Positions 39,201-53,509 are shown, counted from the first letter of the stretch. The stretch is 64,000 nucleotides of DNA from Oreocharis arfaki (GCA_013398015.1 VZRR01002859.1:186001-250000), one strand, 5' to 3'. A program made the numbers and translations. Notes: a model not told the origin generated them from the letters alone.

Positions 39201-41376
39201 TGTAATATTAATTATACTCATATGCTGGTAGAGAACAACTTAATTTGGCAGTACACATCTTTAAAAAAAAATTGAGAACATTTTTTAAAATTGACTTCGA
39301 TTGTGAGGATTTGTATGCACTGATTTTAACAAATGTAAGAGGCAAAGCAAGGAACAGACATTTAGAAGCAAAACAACAATAAAAAAAGTATGTAAGATGA
39401 GCCCTCAGAGGCTGCAAATATGTAAACCTTGCTAAATAATTATCTGAATCATTAATTGGTATCAGAAAAAATATAGCTTTTTTCAACTTGTCAGTGAACA
39501 CAACAGCACCTCCCTTGGGCAGCTATCAGGTCTTAGCAGGTCAAAAGTACATCATGCAAGAAATGAGAAACCAGCCAAAATTTTGTAAAGCATACCAGAC
39601 CCACTTGCTTATTTTGCCAAAGTCAACAGTCCATGTATCAGGTTTGCATTGACAGATGTTTTCAAGGGCTTATATTAAAAGTTAACACGTAATACACTGC
39701 ATTGTGTCCAATGTATCCTATTTTAAAAGCATAAGAGACTGAAATGACCTCAAGTACTTAAAACTGTTGTTCCTGGTAACTTAAATATGAGACCTAGTTT
39801 CTTTAAGGAACCCTCCAGCCTACTGAAAATACAATTATACTGTTTAACTTCTTCACTTCTATATAGAAGTCAAACTACTGACTGGCTCTGAGCAGTGAAC
39901 ACTGAGTAGTATCATGTGAGCAGATCAAGCTCTGCAACCGTGCCCAAGAAACTGGAGGTGACCAGGAGTAACCACTGTAGAAATGGGGATGAAAAGGTGA
40001 CGGGGTAGGAAGGAGCAATGGAACTCGATTTTTCCAGAAATCGCACATTTCAAAAAGTAGGACACTTAGAGAATTCGGGGTCAAGTCACTGAAACCTGAA
40101 ATACAAAAATGTGTTATTTATGAATCCTTATATTAATATTACAGGAGTTTTATCATACTCTTTTGTCTCTTCACCTTGAAAAATACTGAGTTCAGGAATT
40201 TTCATTCAGCTGCAACCAGAAGGAAATAATAATCAAAACTTCAGAACTGAAAAACACATTGCTTCTGTAAGTTTGTGTGGAGTTTAGAACTCAACAGGTG
40301 CCTGCACCCAGAAGCTCTGCCTCTTACTGGAGCATGTTGTTTCTGTAAGAGTAAGAAATTCATTACCTGCAGCTACCAATGACTTCAGCACTTATAAGCC
40401 CCATGCCTCCCTCTTAGACAGGTTTTCACCTAGGTGAAAGTAAATGTCTTGGCTCTCAGCTCCTCCTGACTGCATCGATAGTCAATCCCTGCTGAGTCTG
40501 GAGCCACACCTGCCTTTTTTTTTAACTTCAAGCTCAGAAGATAATTCACGATTTGATTAAATCAGGCCAAAATTACTATAAAATTATGTCCAAACAAATT
40601 ACAGAAATTATGGATCAGAGATTTTTTTTTTTTTTTCCCCAGAGAAAGTAACTACACCATGACACTATTCCTTCTTTGGTTTGAGACTGAAGTACAGAGG
40701 ATGGGCTATGCAGTCTTAGATAACCTGTTGTTCATCTTAATTGTGTAAACAATGCCATCCAGGCAGTAAGTAGGGGAGCTCACTCCTGCTCTTAAAACTT
40801 TGTGCCATCATAATGGCAGTACAGCCATCAGGACACCCTAGAAAAGTGCTCACCTCCTCAAAAGTGGTTAGGCAGCCCTAGACCTGTCTCCACTCTGAGA
40901 AAATTAAAACAAGAGCAAAGGAAAAAGGGAAAGAACCCTCTTTAGCTATTTTTTTTTTCTTACTCGTGTATTTAGCCTATATATTTAATTTAGAGCTATA
41001 TATTTTCACTTGTGAGCTGGGCTGTGGGGAAAAGACAGTGCTTAAAACAGTCCCAACTAATCAGAGATCCAGCAAACTCTTTGTGTGTTGATCACAACAG
41101 TTGCGGCACTTTGGGGATAGGCTACAGATCTTTATTGCAGCAGTTGAGTAGCAGTTTACCATTGATCCAACAGAGAAAAGGCTGCTGCTTAGGGAACTGT
41201 TAAAGCATTTACTGACAGAATTCTTAAATTTTTTGGAAAGGACAGAGGTGATGCCCTACTTTTCAAGTTCTCATATATGCAGATGACATACAGCACATAT
41301 AACTAAGAGTTATTTTTTAAGGGCTGAATCACATCCTTAAAAAATATGACAAATGTGCTTGTATATGTGTTCATAA

Positions 41377-41392
41377 ACACACACACACACAC
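41377..41392. repeat. (AC)8 microsatellite
   Basis: Eight AC units, uninterrupted. Confidence 0.9.
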
Positions 41393-41554
41393 CTGTGAGC
41401 AGAAGTCTCTGTTTTAAGTCAATATAGAAATTATATATGGATAGGTAGAAAAACAGAGTGGAGAGGAGAGAAAACTGTGGAGAGAGAATTGATCAACTTT
41501 AGGCATGGTTTATCTCACCTCATTTCAGCCATCTAAAACATAGACCCAAACTAG

Positions 41555-41580
41555 TTCACCATAGGTTGCCCTATGGTGAA
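41555..41580. other. perfect inverted repeat, 11-bp arms
   Basis: Arms TTCACCATAGG (41555-41565) and CCTATGGTGAA (41570-41580) are exact reverse complements with the 4-base loop TTGC. Nothing in the flanks marks it as a transposon end or RNA gene. Confidence 0.85.
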
Positions 41581-43356
41581 GGGCCAAAGGAAAAAAAGGA
41601 GCCCAAGTGAGGGAGCCACCCTGTGCTAGGATTTGTATGTAAGAGAGACAGCGTGAAAAAAGGAATGTGGGTAGGTGACACCAGACCCCCAATTTTGCCT
41701 GGAGTCCTCCAGGGTGGTTCCCACTCTCTGTATTGCTAGCATCATTTATTATCTAGGTTTCATTGCCGTGCTTTTTGAACACATCAAGTATTTACCGGTT
41801 TATTAAAATTTGCCTTGAAAACTATTATCAGCCATTTATCAGGATTTTACCTCTACAGCATCACACTGATACTTTTGCAGGACATTCCCAAACGCTGAGC
41901 CACTGAACAATGCCTGTGCTACAACATTGGATTAAGCTGGCATGCAAAAAGAAAGAATTTTAGTGGTTTTCATGAGCACTGCCTTAGCAGCTGCCTGTCT
42001 CATTGCACACACCTTTAGCCTCCCTAGCAGAATGCACTGCTCTCAGAATGGATGAAGGCCTCCATCTTTCGGCTCCTGGAGCGTTCTCCCTTTATCTTCC
42101 TGTCAGCTTGTCTCCCTAAGCAGTTTGTAACAACTGACCTTCAATTTCCTAGAAATCAAAACATATAAGGGTATTTGCTAACTGTTGTATCGCTTTGAAG
42201 ACTATCTCTGTCAAACCAAAGTTTGCACCTTGTCAAAACCAGAACCGCTGACACTAAGAAATTGCAATACTGTCCTTCACTTAATGTCTTGGGAATGCTG
42301 ACGGGGATGGATTGTGCACTTTGTTTAGTTATTTATTTATTTCTGCTTATTTTGCACATAGCTTCCTATTAAGTTAATCAGCCTAATACTACAGGGTCTG
42401 TTCATAACTCACCACAGATATAGAGCAATGGGATTTCAGTGACCAAGGCAGGAATAATATGAAATGTCAACAAAAATGCAATGTCCAAGAAATTTTGATC
42501 AGAATTTCAGATTAAACATTAATGCATAGTAACTTCATATCTGTCATAAATTTCAGTGTACTTCTAAGTCACTCATAAAAAGTGAGCTTATAAAAATCCC
42601 ACTTAACCTCCTCAAAAATCCAATTTCACAATTCTTTCATTATTATAGATGTTTATTAATAGGGTAACCTGATAGAAAAAAATGCTGAGTGACTTCTACT
42701 GGTTCTTATCCCTTCAAGTACTACTAATCCCCTCAAATACTCCTATACTGTGTGTCCTCCAAAAATCCCTTCTACATCTCACCAGGGGTCATAACAGAGA
42801 TTCAAAATTATGCAAACTTATATACAAAATTAATCATAATCAGCATTTTGAACTGGCTTGTTAATTTAGGTTTTTATGTTAATTTAGCTTTATATTAATT
42901 TTGTCATGCAATATTTTCATGGGCTTTTTTAATAACCACATACCAGATGGTGTTCCCTTAAAACTACCCATTTTAAACCATTTACATTTAATCTTTTCAA
43001 AGGTAAATTTAGTTATATCAATTTTTACCTTGAAAAATGGCTTGCAAAATATATTAAAGTAGTAAAAGTAGACAAAGTAGCAAAAAGACGTGAGTGAGAG
43101 CTCTGTAAAAAAGCTATTTGTGTACTTAAACTAAAACTTATTCTTTATGTAGAAGGCAGCAAAGGCTTTGACATTTTATTTGTTTTAACTATATGCTTTA
43201 ACTTTCCCATATTCATAGATTTTCATAGTGCATTTTCTTCTTCATCTCACTCACTGTTTTCATCTGTTTCACATCAAATTGCAATCACCTAGTACAGAAT
43301 ACAAGGACTAGCTGTCCCCTTATCTTATAACAGTTCCTTATGAAGGGCAGCCAATA

Positions 43357-43397
43357 ACAAAGCAAAGCAAAACAAAACAAAAAACAAAACAAAAAAC
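43357..43397. repeat. (AAAAC)n-like low-complexity tract
   Basis: Alternating AAAC/AAAAC units (AAAGCAAAACAAAACAAAA and similar) over about 40 bp. Confidence 0.85.
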
Positions 43398-43774
43398 TAC
43401 AATCAAATGTCAAGAGTATGGGCTCAGAAAGAAAACAAAAGAACTCTGATAATGTTAATATTAGCCACAATGTTTGCATCCTGAAGGCACTTAAACCTAT
43501 GCTTAACTTTATATACCAAATGGATAACTTTATTGAGTTGTGAGAAATTACTCCCATTAATAAAATTTAATGTGCATAAATGTATAAAGGGGTCAGGGTA
43601 TTCATTCCCTTTCTATTACAGATAATTTTAATTTTCTTGAATGTCGGCTGTGAACACATCCCAGCTTTTCTGGATCCATTGTCATGGTTCTGCACTAAAA
43701 GCATGACAGGTTGTCACTGAAGAATAGAGTAAGAAAAAGGTTCTCTATTCTCATTTTTATTTTTGTTCTCTCCT

Positions 43775-43860
43775 TAGTTAACTTGGCAAAGTAATTTAAC
43801 ATCTTTGTGTCTACAGAATACAGTTACCGGGATATCTTTTGAAACACTTCAAATCTATAG
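43775..43860 (+). repeat. MIR-like (CORE-SINE) fragment
   Basis: TTAACTTGGCAAAGTAATTTAAC followed by ATCTTTGTGTCTACAGAAT and later CCGGGATAT parallels the MIR core ('ccttgggcaagtcacttaacctctctgtgcctcag...atgggga'). It is diverged and short, with no visible ends. Confidence 0.4.
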
Positions 43861-46799
43861 TTGAAAAAGGTATGATTATTCAATATAGCATCATAAATAT
43901 ATTACATGAGAGAAAAGCAAAATGGAAAAAAAGGAAAAACTATTTAAGAATAAACAGCTACAATGAAAGGGGTGGGGGAAAAAATAATGCAAGTTTGCTT
44001 CATTTTGCTTCATTCCCAACGTCTGGACATTTCCTCCCTCATGAAATTGAACTTCAGTGAATTGCTTTCACTCCCTTATACCTCATTCCTATGAAAGAGA
44101 TGATCATAACACAAAATGAAACAGAGAACAAAGTGACACTTATGTTGGCAGTGGTAGAAATGTGCCAAATACTGAAAAAATAAGGAAAAAGAACACTTAA
44201 TTCAACCTGAATGGCAGCCCTCTCAGAGAAAGAGTGTGCATACATTCCTTATTCAAGCAACCTAGTCCATTGTGTTTTATCCCTATCCCTGTACAATCAC
44301 TGATTAGAGGGTTTTATACAGAAGGTTTTATACAGTACAGTACATTACCTGGGTTGTCTGTGACTATGTGATAGCATGCTTTAACCCCTTCCAAAACCCA
44401 ACCCCATAAGGTGTGGTCTATCCAGGCCTCCATGATCATACAGCATATCCCAGGCACACCCAGAGCATAGAAAATAGGGAGTGTCCAGACATTATACCTC
44501 TCCCATGAGCTCTTGCAGCATGCCTATTAAAACCTGCTCTGGGATGTATCTGACAGATCCAACCTATATCACTGCATGGGAGACACTATTTAATTTTGTA
44601 CCAGCATCTTTGAAACCATTTGGAAAAAGAGGAAGAAACCCAGGCTGGTGAATTTTGCCTCTCCCTTCCCACTGTCTTCCAAAGGCCTGTTGGTGTTGAC
44701 ATCTGAAACTGAAGATATGCTCTATCTACAGTCTGTAGATTCATCTCACCTGAACTCTTGAACGCAGTAGCTCAGCCTCCACTCTCCCACCTTTCATGAC
44801 TAAGACACATCAAAATGTCCTGTGGTTACCCTCATCACTGTCTCTTCTGAATAAAGACTAGAAAGCTGCTCAGTCTACAGACACCCAGAGACACATCACA
44901 GACCACACAGAGGAAAGAATGATAAAGCAGAAAGTCGTTTTCTGGACTGGTCATGTGAATGAAGTGTGTGCACACATGGTTCTAGATATGTAGGAAGCAA
45001 AAGATTTAAATAAAGGCACTCCTTCGTGATGTCTGTTTAGGAAACAGTACTGTGTATTTTTTTTTTTTTTTTCAAGGAATATGAAATATAGTACAGTGAA
45101 ATACCTTCACTTTGACTCACGGAGCTCATGGCCAAAGAACTGACAAAGAGCTCCTGGGAGCTAGTGTTCAGCTTCTCAGTGCCCTGTGGTTCTTCACAGC
45201 AGTTGCTTGAGGCATCATTCAGAGGACTCTACTGAGCTTCAGCTCTGGAGTGAGCGCTGACTGCTAAGTCAGCAGGGAAGATGAAGATCGCAAGAAAGTC
45301 AACACAATCAAGAGACAGGTTTCTTGCTAGAAGCCCCTTGAATTAATTTGCAGAACTATTATATGGCCCTAAGCTTATAGAGATGGATGTCATAACTAAT
45401 CTCCTCCTCAAGGTAATGCTGCAAACCAAAACAAGATTTGTCCATTTAGGTTTTTACACAAAAAGAAAACTTCACAGGGCTATCTACTTTCTTTAAGGAA
45501 AAAACCACAAGCAACAATAGAAGTCCTTACCCTGTACTTAAAGTTCTCTTCCTGCATTCGTGGTTTTTACCTCACAGTGTGTCCTGTAGCTTGGCTCCTC
45601 CCCCATTATGGGGCTGGGCCTCCCAAGAATTTGCTTCGACATAAGTCCAAGACAAATCTGTAAAAGTGCATATCTGAGATGTGTACCTGAGGCAGAATGC
45701 AACCCACATCCATCTCGGTTGCCTACTGACTAATCAATACAGGGGGTTGCAGACGAACTGTGATACTCTTCAGTCCAAAGTCAATTCCTGTCAATTCCCA
45801 TTCCGTAGAGCCATCTTACATGGAAGACACATAAAGCTGAGGAAAAGCCAAGAATATTTCAATTTTTTTCCTCCACGCTATTGAAACAAACAATGGAAAC
45901 ATCCATGGTGGAAAAGTCTGGAACAAGAACCACTGTCTCGGAGGATGGCTGGGTTGATTTGTTGAGCGGGAAGGGAAAGAGGGGCCAATAGCCAAAATCG
46001 TGGTGCTGCAGAGTTTTCTAAAAGGTCCTCTTTTTCCTGTACATAGGCCCTACACAGGTATCTTTGGCACTGCTTTTGAAAATGGTAAAGAGAAGAACAC
46101 TGTAATAAGACAAGGCATCTGCAGCTGCAGGGAATACTTAAGAAGTCAAACATTGCTGAGATCAGACTAGGGTAAATATTTACTAGTTGCCAAGATTGCT
46201 AATCCAGTGCTTTCCAGATAATTTAATTGTACGTAAGTATACTCAACTCTTTAAAAATGTTTATGTATTCATCAGTGCACTATAAACTGCTACTATAAAA
46301 TACACTAGAACTATTTCTTTCAATTTTATTTCTGACTAAAGACACCTGTGCTGTTTTTCCTGGTATGTTTTTCACTACAGGAACTCGATTAATCCAGTGG
46401 TCAACAATTTGTTTGTCCATTGCTATTGCTTAGTGAAGCAGCAACTGTCAAGTCAAACAGTGAAGGACAATACTTAGAATTTTGTGTCATAGGCTGAATG
46501 TGCAATGTTCTCAACTGCAAAATGCTGTTGAGAGAAAAATAATTCTGAACACCTACTTAGGTGAAATATTTTTGAAATACTTTATTTCCCTTCTCATTTC
46601 AGGCACTCATTCCTGTTTCCCTCTTCACTTATTTCTCCATCTGATTTGTCAGGAAACATAAAAACTGTGCATGTTTCACAGTCATCTCTTAATTCCAAAC
46701 TCTCAGATTTTACATTTATGTTTACCTTACTACAAACCAGCTGGAATAAAAAGCAAGTGAGCAAGTGTTTTAACTCACAAAATAATAATAGTAGTAGAT

Positions 46800-47195
46800 C
46801 TATTGGAAAGACTCCAGAGGAGAGACATTAAGTTGATGACATGACTGGAACACCTTTCCTGTAAGGAAAGGCTGAGAGAGTTGGGGTTATTCAGCATGGA
46901 GAAAAAAGGCTTTGGAGAGACCTTATTACAGCTTTCCAGTACCTAAGGGGGCTTAAAAAGGAGGAAGAGTGACTTTTTATACAGCAGATAGTGACATGAC
47001 AAGGGGTAATGGCTCTAAACTGAAAGAGGGCAGGCTTAGATTTGATGTTAGGAAGAAATTCTTTACTCAAAGGGTGGTGAGGCACTGGAGCTGGATTATT
47101 AGAGAAGTTGTGGACTCCCCATTCCTGGAAGTGTTCAAGGCCAGGCTAAATGGGGCTCTGAGTAACCTGGTCTGGTGGAAGGTTTCCCTAATACT
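46800..47195 (+). repeat. CR1 LINE 3' segment without tail
   Basis: Follows the CR1 order: 'AGACTCCAGAGGAGAGACATT', 'GACTGGAACACCTTTCCTG', 'GGCTGAGAGAGTTGGGG', 'GTTAGGAAGAAATTCTTTAC', 'GTGGTGAGGCACTGGAGC', 'TTCCTGGAAGTGTTCAAGGCC'. It ends near 'CTCTGAGTAACCTGGTCTGG' without the usual ATTCTATGA tail, so the 3' terminus has been deleted or rearranged. Confidence 0.88.
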
Positions 47196-50100
47196 AGAAG
47201 AATCAGCAATTTTATTGTTAAAAATGCATATGATTAATAACTGAGCTTTACAATTATTTTCATTTTGAGCATAGAGAAACAGTTCAGATTTCTTATGTAT
47301 TAAACTTGCCTCTATTCCTCTTTCTTTGCACCAAACACAATTTTAAAGTTTCCTAATTAACATCCTGTGTCTAAAAATACAACAGGAAGAAAAATCCACA
47401 TGAACATAAAAAGAAAAATGTTTTCATAAGAGACATGGTTTCTATATTAAAACCACAGAGGTAGTAGGACTTTAGTGCGAAAGTTCAACTTCATAATTAA
47501 TGCCAGTTGGTAACTCACAAGACATGCCACCTACATCCTTATTTCTAAGTGCTCAGTAGCAGTTACTATATTAAAGTTAATTGCTCAATGGAGTTTTGCA
47601 TAATAAAGATCAGATTGGAGAAAATGTGCATATTCAGAATCATAAAGAGTTAATTAATCAATAAGCAGTTTAGACAAGCACTCATTATTGTATCACAAAC
47701 CAAACCTTTCAAACAACCAAAAAAATGAATTTATGGCGAAGTTCTATCAGTTACATTGAAAGTGTAAAGATTATTACTAATTATTAAATACATAAATAGA
47801 GAGCCAAACCTTTGCAGACTGTGCCCCTTGTTCTGCTCTCAAGTGGACATTTCCAACTGTGGCCACAAATGTGAGAGCAGAGTTTTATTATATCTCATGT
47901 CTATTTTTAAACTTTATTCTAGCATGGTAAAAATCACTTCTACACCACTTTTTATGTTTTAACAAGACATGTCCCTGGCCCCAAAGGATTCATAGCTTTA
48001 AAGAAACTTGTTAAGACGTTGGAAGACAATAATTCAAGAAAGGAGACAAAGGCAGAAGAGCACTGCATTAATGAAGACCAGCAGAGAGAAGGAGAACCCA
48101 GAATATCATCTCTGTTTTTAACAGACCAGCAGTAAAAAAAAAATACATTGACTCCTGCAAGTCCTTCTACAGCAACAGCTGGTAGGGTAGGTGTCAGAAC
48201 CCTGCATATGAACTGGCCTGCAAATTCCTGACTTCAAGTGCGCCACACACCTCCTGAATTCAGGAATGTTTGTAAAGACTCACCTCAAATCATCACCTCC
48301 CAAGCATGTGATCAATGGTCAGTTATCCACACTTCTGATTTTTGGTAATTTACAACAGGGCTGTAGTGGCAGATTGTTTCCAGGCATGGAGGATCCCAGA
48401 GCAGACTGGGCTTGCCAAGCCTGTGGCTGACAGCAGCTAAGTAGAGGAACTGGGTGGTGGTTTTCAGGCACGCACCACTGCCATGATGAAGGAGGAGAGC
48501 TGCAAGCACTGCAGCAACACAGAGATCCTGCCTGAGCCTCAGCACCCCCTTGGGTTTCTGTCAGGCATGAATCCGGCATGCAACCCCCTGCCTGCATCCA
48601 TCTGCTTCCTGGGGGCAGGAAGAGTCCGAACACAGCCTGCCCTTAGACATGCAGACAGCATCTCGCAGGAGGGCATAAGAGTGGGACCCCACTGCCACAG
48701 TGACACCCTAGTCCAATTTGGTGAGGGGGCCACTGGAAACACCAAGAGATACAGGGTGGAAAGTGTAGATGGAAACAGGGTCAGAAAATCTGTGCTGATA
48801 AAAGGAAAAGACATGGAGACAGACACGGACATTCTTATGATTGCTTACTAGAACTTGGGAGAATACGTCCTCAGCCCCAGACTGAAAGGACTGGATCTTG
48901 CATCATAGACCTTCCTCAACAGGTTCAAATGCACAACTTAAGTATGTCTTGTTATAAATGGCAGGTCTCTAGAAGAGAAATTTTATTAAAGCTCTAACTT
49001 CCCTTCAAATTAGACACAAAAACAGATTTAAGGAAGGGGATACCCAAAGAAACTGGGAAGTCAAACAGAGAATCAACTTTACCAGCCCGCTATAAGAGAC
49101 AGCAGAAAAAAGGTTTATCTCACATAACCTCAGACATCTACTTCAGAACAGCGAAAAGAGCAACTATCATCATGTGAATCATCTAACTTACTTCTAGGAT
49201 CCACAGCATGACTAAATGGAAAACATTATGGAATCACCTATTTCCATTTGTTGACCACACCAGGAGAATAAGCAGCTCAGATATACACATCTACATTTAA
49301 GATATTATCCATCTATCTACATTTTAGCAGTCTGTCCAAATTGGGTAGAGGGATTACAATGCATATCCCACTGATGGGCCAGTTTTCTGAGGAATGGTGG
49401 GGCGAAAGGGACTGAGAAATACTTCCATCTTGTAGGAACAGCCAAGGAAGGAACCTTGGTCTTCACTGTCATATGTTCGTCATATGTTCTTCACTGTTAA
49501 GAAAGTTGCAGTTTAAATAAACAATATCCTTGAACTTTTATCTGTATTTTCATGTCGCTGAAACAATACTCTTCTAATTGAATTCAAAGAGCAATAATAC
49601 ATTGTAAAATTAGAATATAGAAAATATTCTAACAGTGCAGATGCTTATAGGAAGCCAGTAGCACAGGAGTAAGAGAAGCATGATAAGAAATACTGAATGC
49701 ATAGAAGAAAAGAAAGACATGGAAGTACATGGTTGAAAGAGAAAAACGAGTGCAAGAACTATATAAGAAAAAAACAATTAGGCAAGGCTGTGTAAATGGG
49801 ATGAAAGTATTGTATTAAATATATGGAGAGAGAAGAACCCAGTGGAGGCATATAAAAGACAGGAAGAAAAAAGATTATAACAGCTTTTTGTCAGTATATT
49901 TGAATATCATGTTTTAGTAGTTTCACCATTAAATATTTCTCAGCATCTTTCTCTCACATATTTAAAACGCGTATAAAATAGAAATATGTTCAATCTAAGC
50001 ATTTTACAGAAAACAGGCTACTGATTCTTTTTAACTCTGTGTCACATTTGAAGATACAGCATAGTGCAGCATTTGAAACTATCTCCATTTGTTGGCTTCC

Positions 50101-52145
50101 CTTCTGCAAGGTAATCCACTTATTTTTAAAAGCCTGGTATTTAATATACAAAATATAAAGCACAGACAAAAATCTAATACTAATAAACAAAAATAAAGTT
50201 TATGAATAATCACATTATAAATACTTTTACCAAGACTAAACATATTTTGAAGCTGAGTTGCTCTGCATGAAGGTGACACCCTCTAAAATTAATGAAATGT
50301 ACAGTTAAGCCAGTTTTAAGGAACCTATACTGAGCTATCCATTCAGGATTTGTTTCAAGCACACAAACGACTTTATCAATTATGACTCTCAGGACCAGAA
50401 TCCATACTGATTAATTCAGCATAGATCTGCTGACTTCAGTGACACTACTTACATTTACTGTGATAACAGTCAGCAGTGTTCATCAAGAACAGAACAATAA
50501 ATCATTAACCAGAAATTTTTAGTTATATCACTTCAATAAAAGGTCTAGGATTCACTGATTAACAATGGTGAAAAAAGATTCAAGTGTGAATACAGGAAGG
50601 GAGAAATGCAAAAGAGAGAAAAAAAGGGAGAAATAGAGCAGGAAAATATTTCAATGTAATCAGACACTATTGGCAGGAGAAGACCAAGAAAATTCCCAGA
50701 ATTTACGAAAGACAAAAACCTATGGCTCTTAGCAATAGGTCTAATACGTTTGGTGTAGATGCTTTATACCATGTTGGGGTTAATTTCCTTTATTTATTGG
50801 CCTTTTTTGATACAGTGGTAGATAGGTATATAAAATAGTACATCTCTGTAATTTCCTTCCACTCACTCACCCACAGTTTTCATCTTTCAAAACAACAATA
50901 AAAACCCACTATCCAAATACTCTTTTCTTGTGCCTGATAATTTGGGAACTACTTTTCTTTCAATCTCTCATATTTTGTATAGTGTAGTCAAAACGTGTCT
51001 CTTCAGAACGATGACAGCCACCTGCAGCTCCTAACAGTAATACCCCACATTTTCACAGAATATTTTGCCCTTCAGTAATATAAATGTGTTCCTCTCCTCT
51101 CACTCTTCAGTTTGAGCCCAGAGCACGTATCAAGAGCATGATTCTATTCTCACATATGCTTTACACTGATACAAGGCCATTGATACGAGCTGAGCTACTG
51201 CCAACATACAACTCTCTAACTCAGATTTTACATTTCTTTAGAATATTAAGTAAACTTGGCTATTTCTCTAAAACACCATGCCAGAAGACTAATACAATGA
51301 CCTGAAACACGTATTTAAACATATTAAAAAAGGTGCATTTCTTAAAATTTGAATGATACATTCACATCTGTTTTTCCCAAGCAGTTGAGCTTCACAGCAC
51401 CTCTTTGCAGAACTCTGGGCCATTGACTTATTGACAGTCACATGAGAAGTCCTTGCCATGTCAGTAAACAGCATTTGACATTCATGCCTTCAGCTGTTTC
51501 TGTGTGTTTCCTCTTTTTCAGATATTTTAAAAATTTTTTACAATATGATGTCAAAAGTGTGTCTGACATACACATAAACTTTTAAACAAACTGCTTCAAG
51601 GAAACAATTTACTCTGGATGCCCACCATGCAGCCAAGGAAGTGATTTGGTCAAGAGAGCACATTTTTTTTCTTCTCCCAAGTACTCTCTTCCAAGACTAT
51701 AAAGTATGTTGTTTATTCCCAACTTGAAAACATTTGTTTAGCTTAAGATAAGCCTTGCCAGTTCAATCAAATTTTAGATACTGGCCAATTTTAAAATAGG
51801 ACATAGCTTCTTCCTCCTTTAAGACGTGGGGAATTGCAGATAATGATTAGTATATGTCGTGTTTACAAAACTAATGGTGTTTAGATAGAGGAAAAAGACC
51901 TTGAGAATTTCCTCCCTGGGTCTCAGCTTCATCTGAATCTGGACTATATCCTCAAATTTTTAAATGTGGGCACTCACTTCAGACAATTATGATCACTCAG
52001 CCAATATTTTAAAACTGAAATAGATGTCCTGACGTTCCGAACAATAATGTTCAGTGCTTGATTCCAAATTTCAACCAATTCCAGGATCTGCACCTCTGAA
52101 AATCTACCTCTCCATCAGTATTAAAATATACAAAAAGAGTGAAGA
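47196..52145. other. intergenic, nothing recognised
   Basis: About 5 kb. The 48310-48860 stretch is GC-richer and holds overlapping frames on both strands, of which the longest is 122 codons (48483-48851, plus). I find no protein family, splice signals or repeat match for it, so I do not call it a gene. A short direct repeat (TCATATGTTC twice) lies near 49469-49490. Confidence 0.45.
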
Positions 52146-52710
52146 TGAAAATGGTCATACTAGCTCAAACCAAAGTTTTATCCAGCCCCCCATTCTGTTT
52201 CAGAAGTGACTATAAATGCTGAAGGAGGAGCAAGATTCTCTCCTAATACATTCCCAACCTCTCATTTTTTTCAGCACAGGGTAATTCCTGAAGTGATTGA
52301 TGACTGATGATTTTGCACACTTATTGACAACCTCCTCACCACCACCATCACTGGATTTCTTCTCCATATGCTTGTCCAGTTTGCTCCTGAGTCCATGAAA
52401 ATTTATATTTTATTTATTTTGTATTATCTAAACATCCTTTGGCAAGGAGTTTCAAAGGTCAGTTACTTGTAGCATGAGAATCATTACTTCTGTTTTTAAG
52501 CATGACTCCTTCCAGCTTTTTATGATGCCTACTGTTCCTTCTGCTAGACAGTGAATAATCAATCTCCAGCCTATTTTTCCTTTACAATCTTTACTCTGTA
52601 GTACCATAGTCTCATAAAATGTCCTTTTTTCCTCCCCAGGGTGAAGCTTCCTGGTTGACTCAGCTAATCCTTGAATGGCCTTTTCATGGAAATGTTGGGT
52701 ATTTGAGAAA
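52146..52710 (-). repeat. ancient CR1/L3-like LINE 3' UTR, minus orientation
   Basis: The left end reads AATGGTCATACTAGCTCAAACC...CAGCCCCCCATTCTGTTTC, which matches the deep amniote CR1 terminal block 'ggccatactgggtcagaccaaaggtccatctagcccagtatcctgt'. It continues with 'GAGTTTCAAAGGTCAGTTAC' and 'CCTACTGTTCCTTCTGCTAGACAG', which are also in the usual reverse order. Heavily diverged, with an approximate right end, so older than the other CR1 copies here. Confidence 0.75.
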
Positions 52711-53509
52711 ATACCATCTGTAAACACTCATCATATCAATTTATTTTTTATAAAAATGTATGTGTTTGGATCAAACAAGCATACAAGGGAGGGCTATACT
52801 GAGACTTCAATTCCTGTTCCTTAGCATGGAATTTGGAGGCCTGAGCTAGGATACAGCTTTTCACTACACTAAGTTTCTTGGGAAGAGCTATATGCCTCAG
52901 GAAGGCATCATTCTTAGTCAGGGACAACTGAAAGCCCCAGATAACTGGGGACACTGCTACAAAGTATCTGCTTGAAACCTCCCAAAAATTCATTTCAAAC
53001 TACCACTTCCTGATGCTCAGGATACACAGTCCTGAGCCCTCCCTTCCCCTCCCCTCAAAATCACAGAACTTTTATTTTAAAGAGATGGGCAGACCATACT
53101 TTGCCAGCGGCAGTAAAGAGGTAAGGGTGCCACCATACCCTTTGTACTTCCCCTCACCAGAACCAAAGACATAAGAGAACAGTCACTTGGATTCGGATCC
53201 TAGTTTAGAAAACTCTCTCCATGTTTCATGCTGAATAAACATTGTGCACTAGGTGTCCCTGAATGAGGCCTAAAAGAAATAACAAAAACTGTTGCCAGCC
53301 TTAAAAAAACACTGCTATCCTTTTTGCTGGCTTAGAAAGTTGCAACAAGGAAAAACTTCAGGTTTCAAATGCTCAAAAAAGGAATCTGAACCCAATTCTT
53401 CCACTAAGAACTTATTTAAACAAGATTCTGTATGGATATTTTGATCAACATCTTGAAACAGATCACAAGTGAACTTGGTAGGGAACAAGCAACATAATTT
53501 GTGCATTTC
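52711..53509. other. intergenic, nothing recognised
   Basis: About 0.8 kb between an old CR1 and an LTR. Short C-rich runs occur near 53040. No supported gene. Confidence 0.5.

Larger units (their letters stand above)
36284..46799. other. intergenic, about 10.5 kb, mostly unclassified
   Basis: AT-rich, with no convincing gene. Holds simple tracts (poly(A) about 37297-37315; poly(T) about 40621-40636 and 45057-45072; AC repeat 41377-41392; AAAAC-type repeat 43357-43397), a perfect hairpin (41555-41580) and a MIR-like patch near 43775. ORFs here (up to 97 codons) have no recognisable features. Confidence 0.5.
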
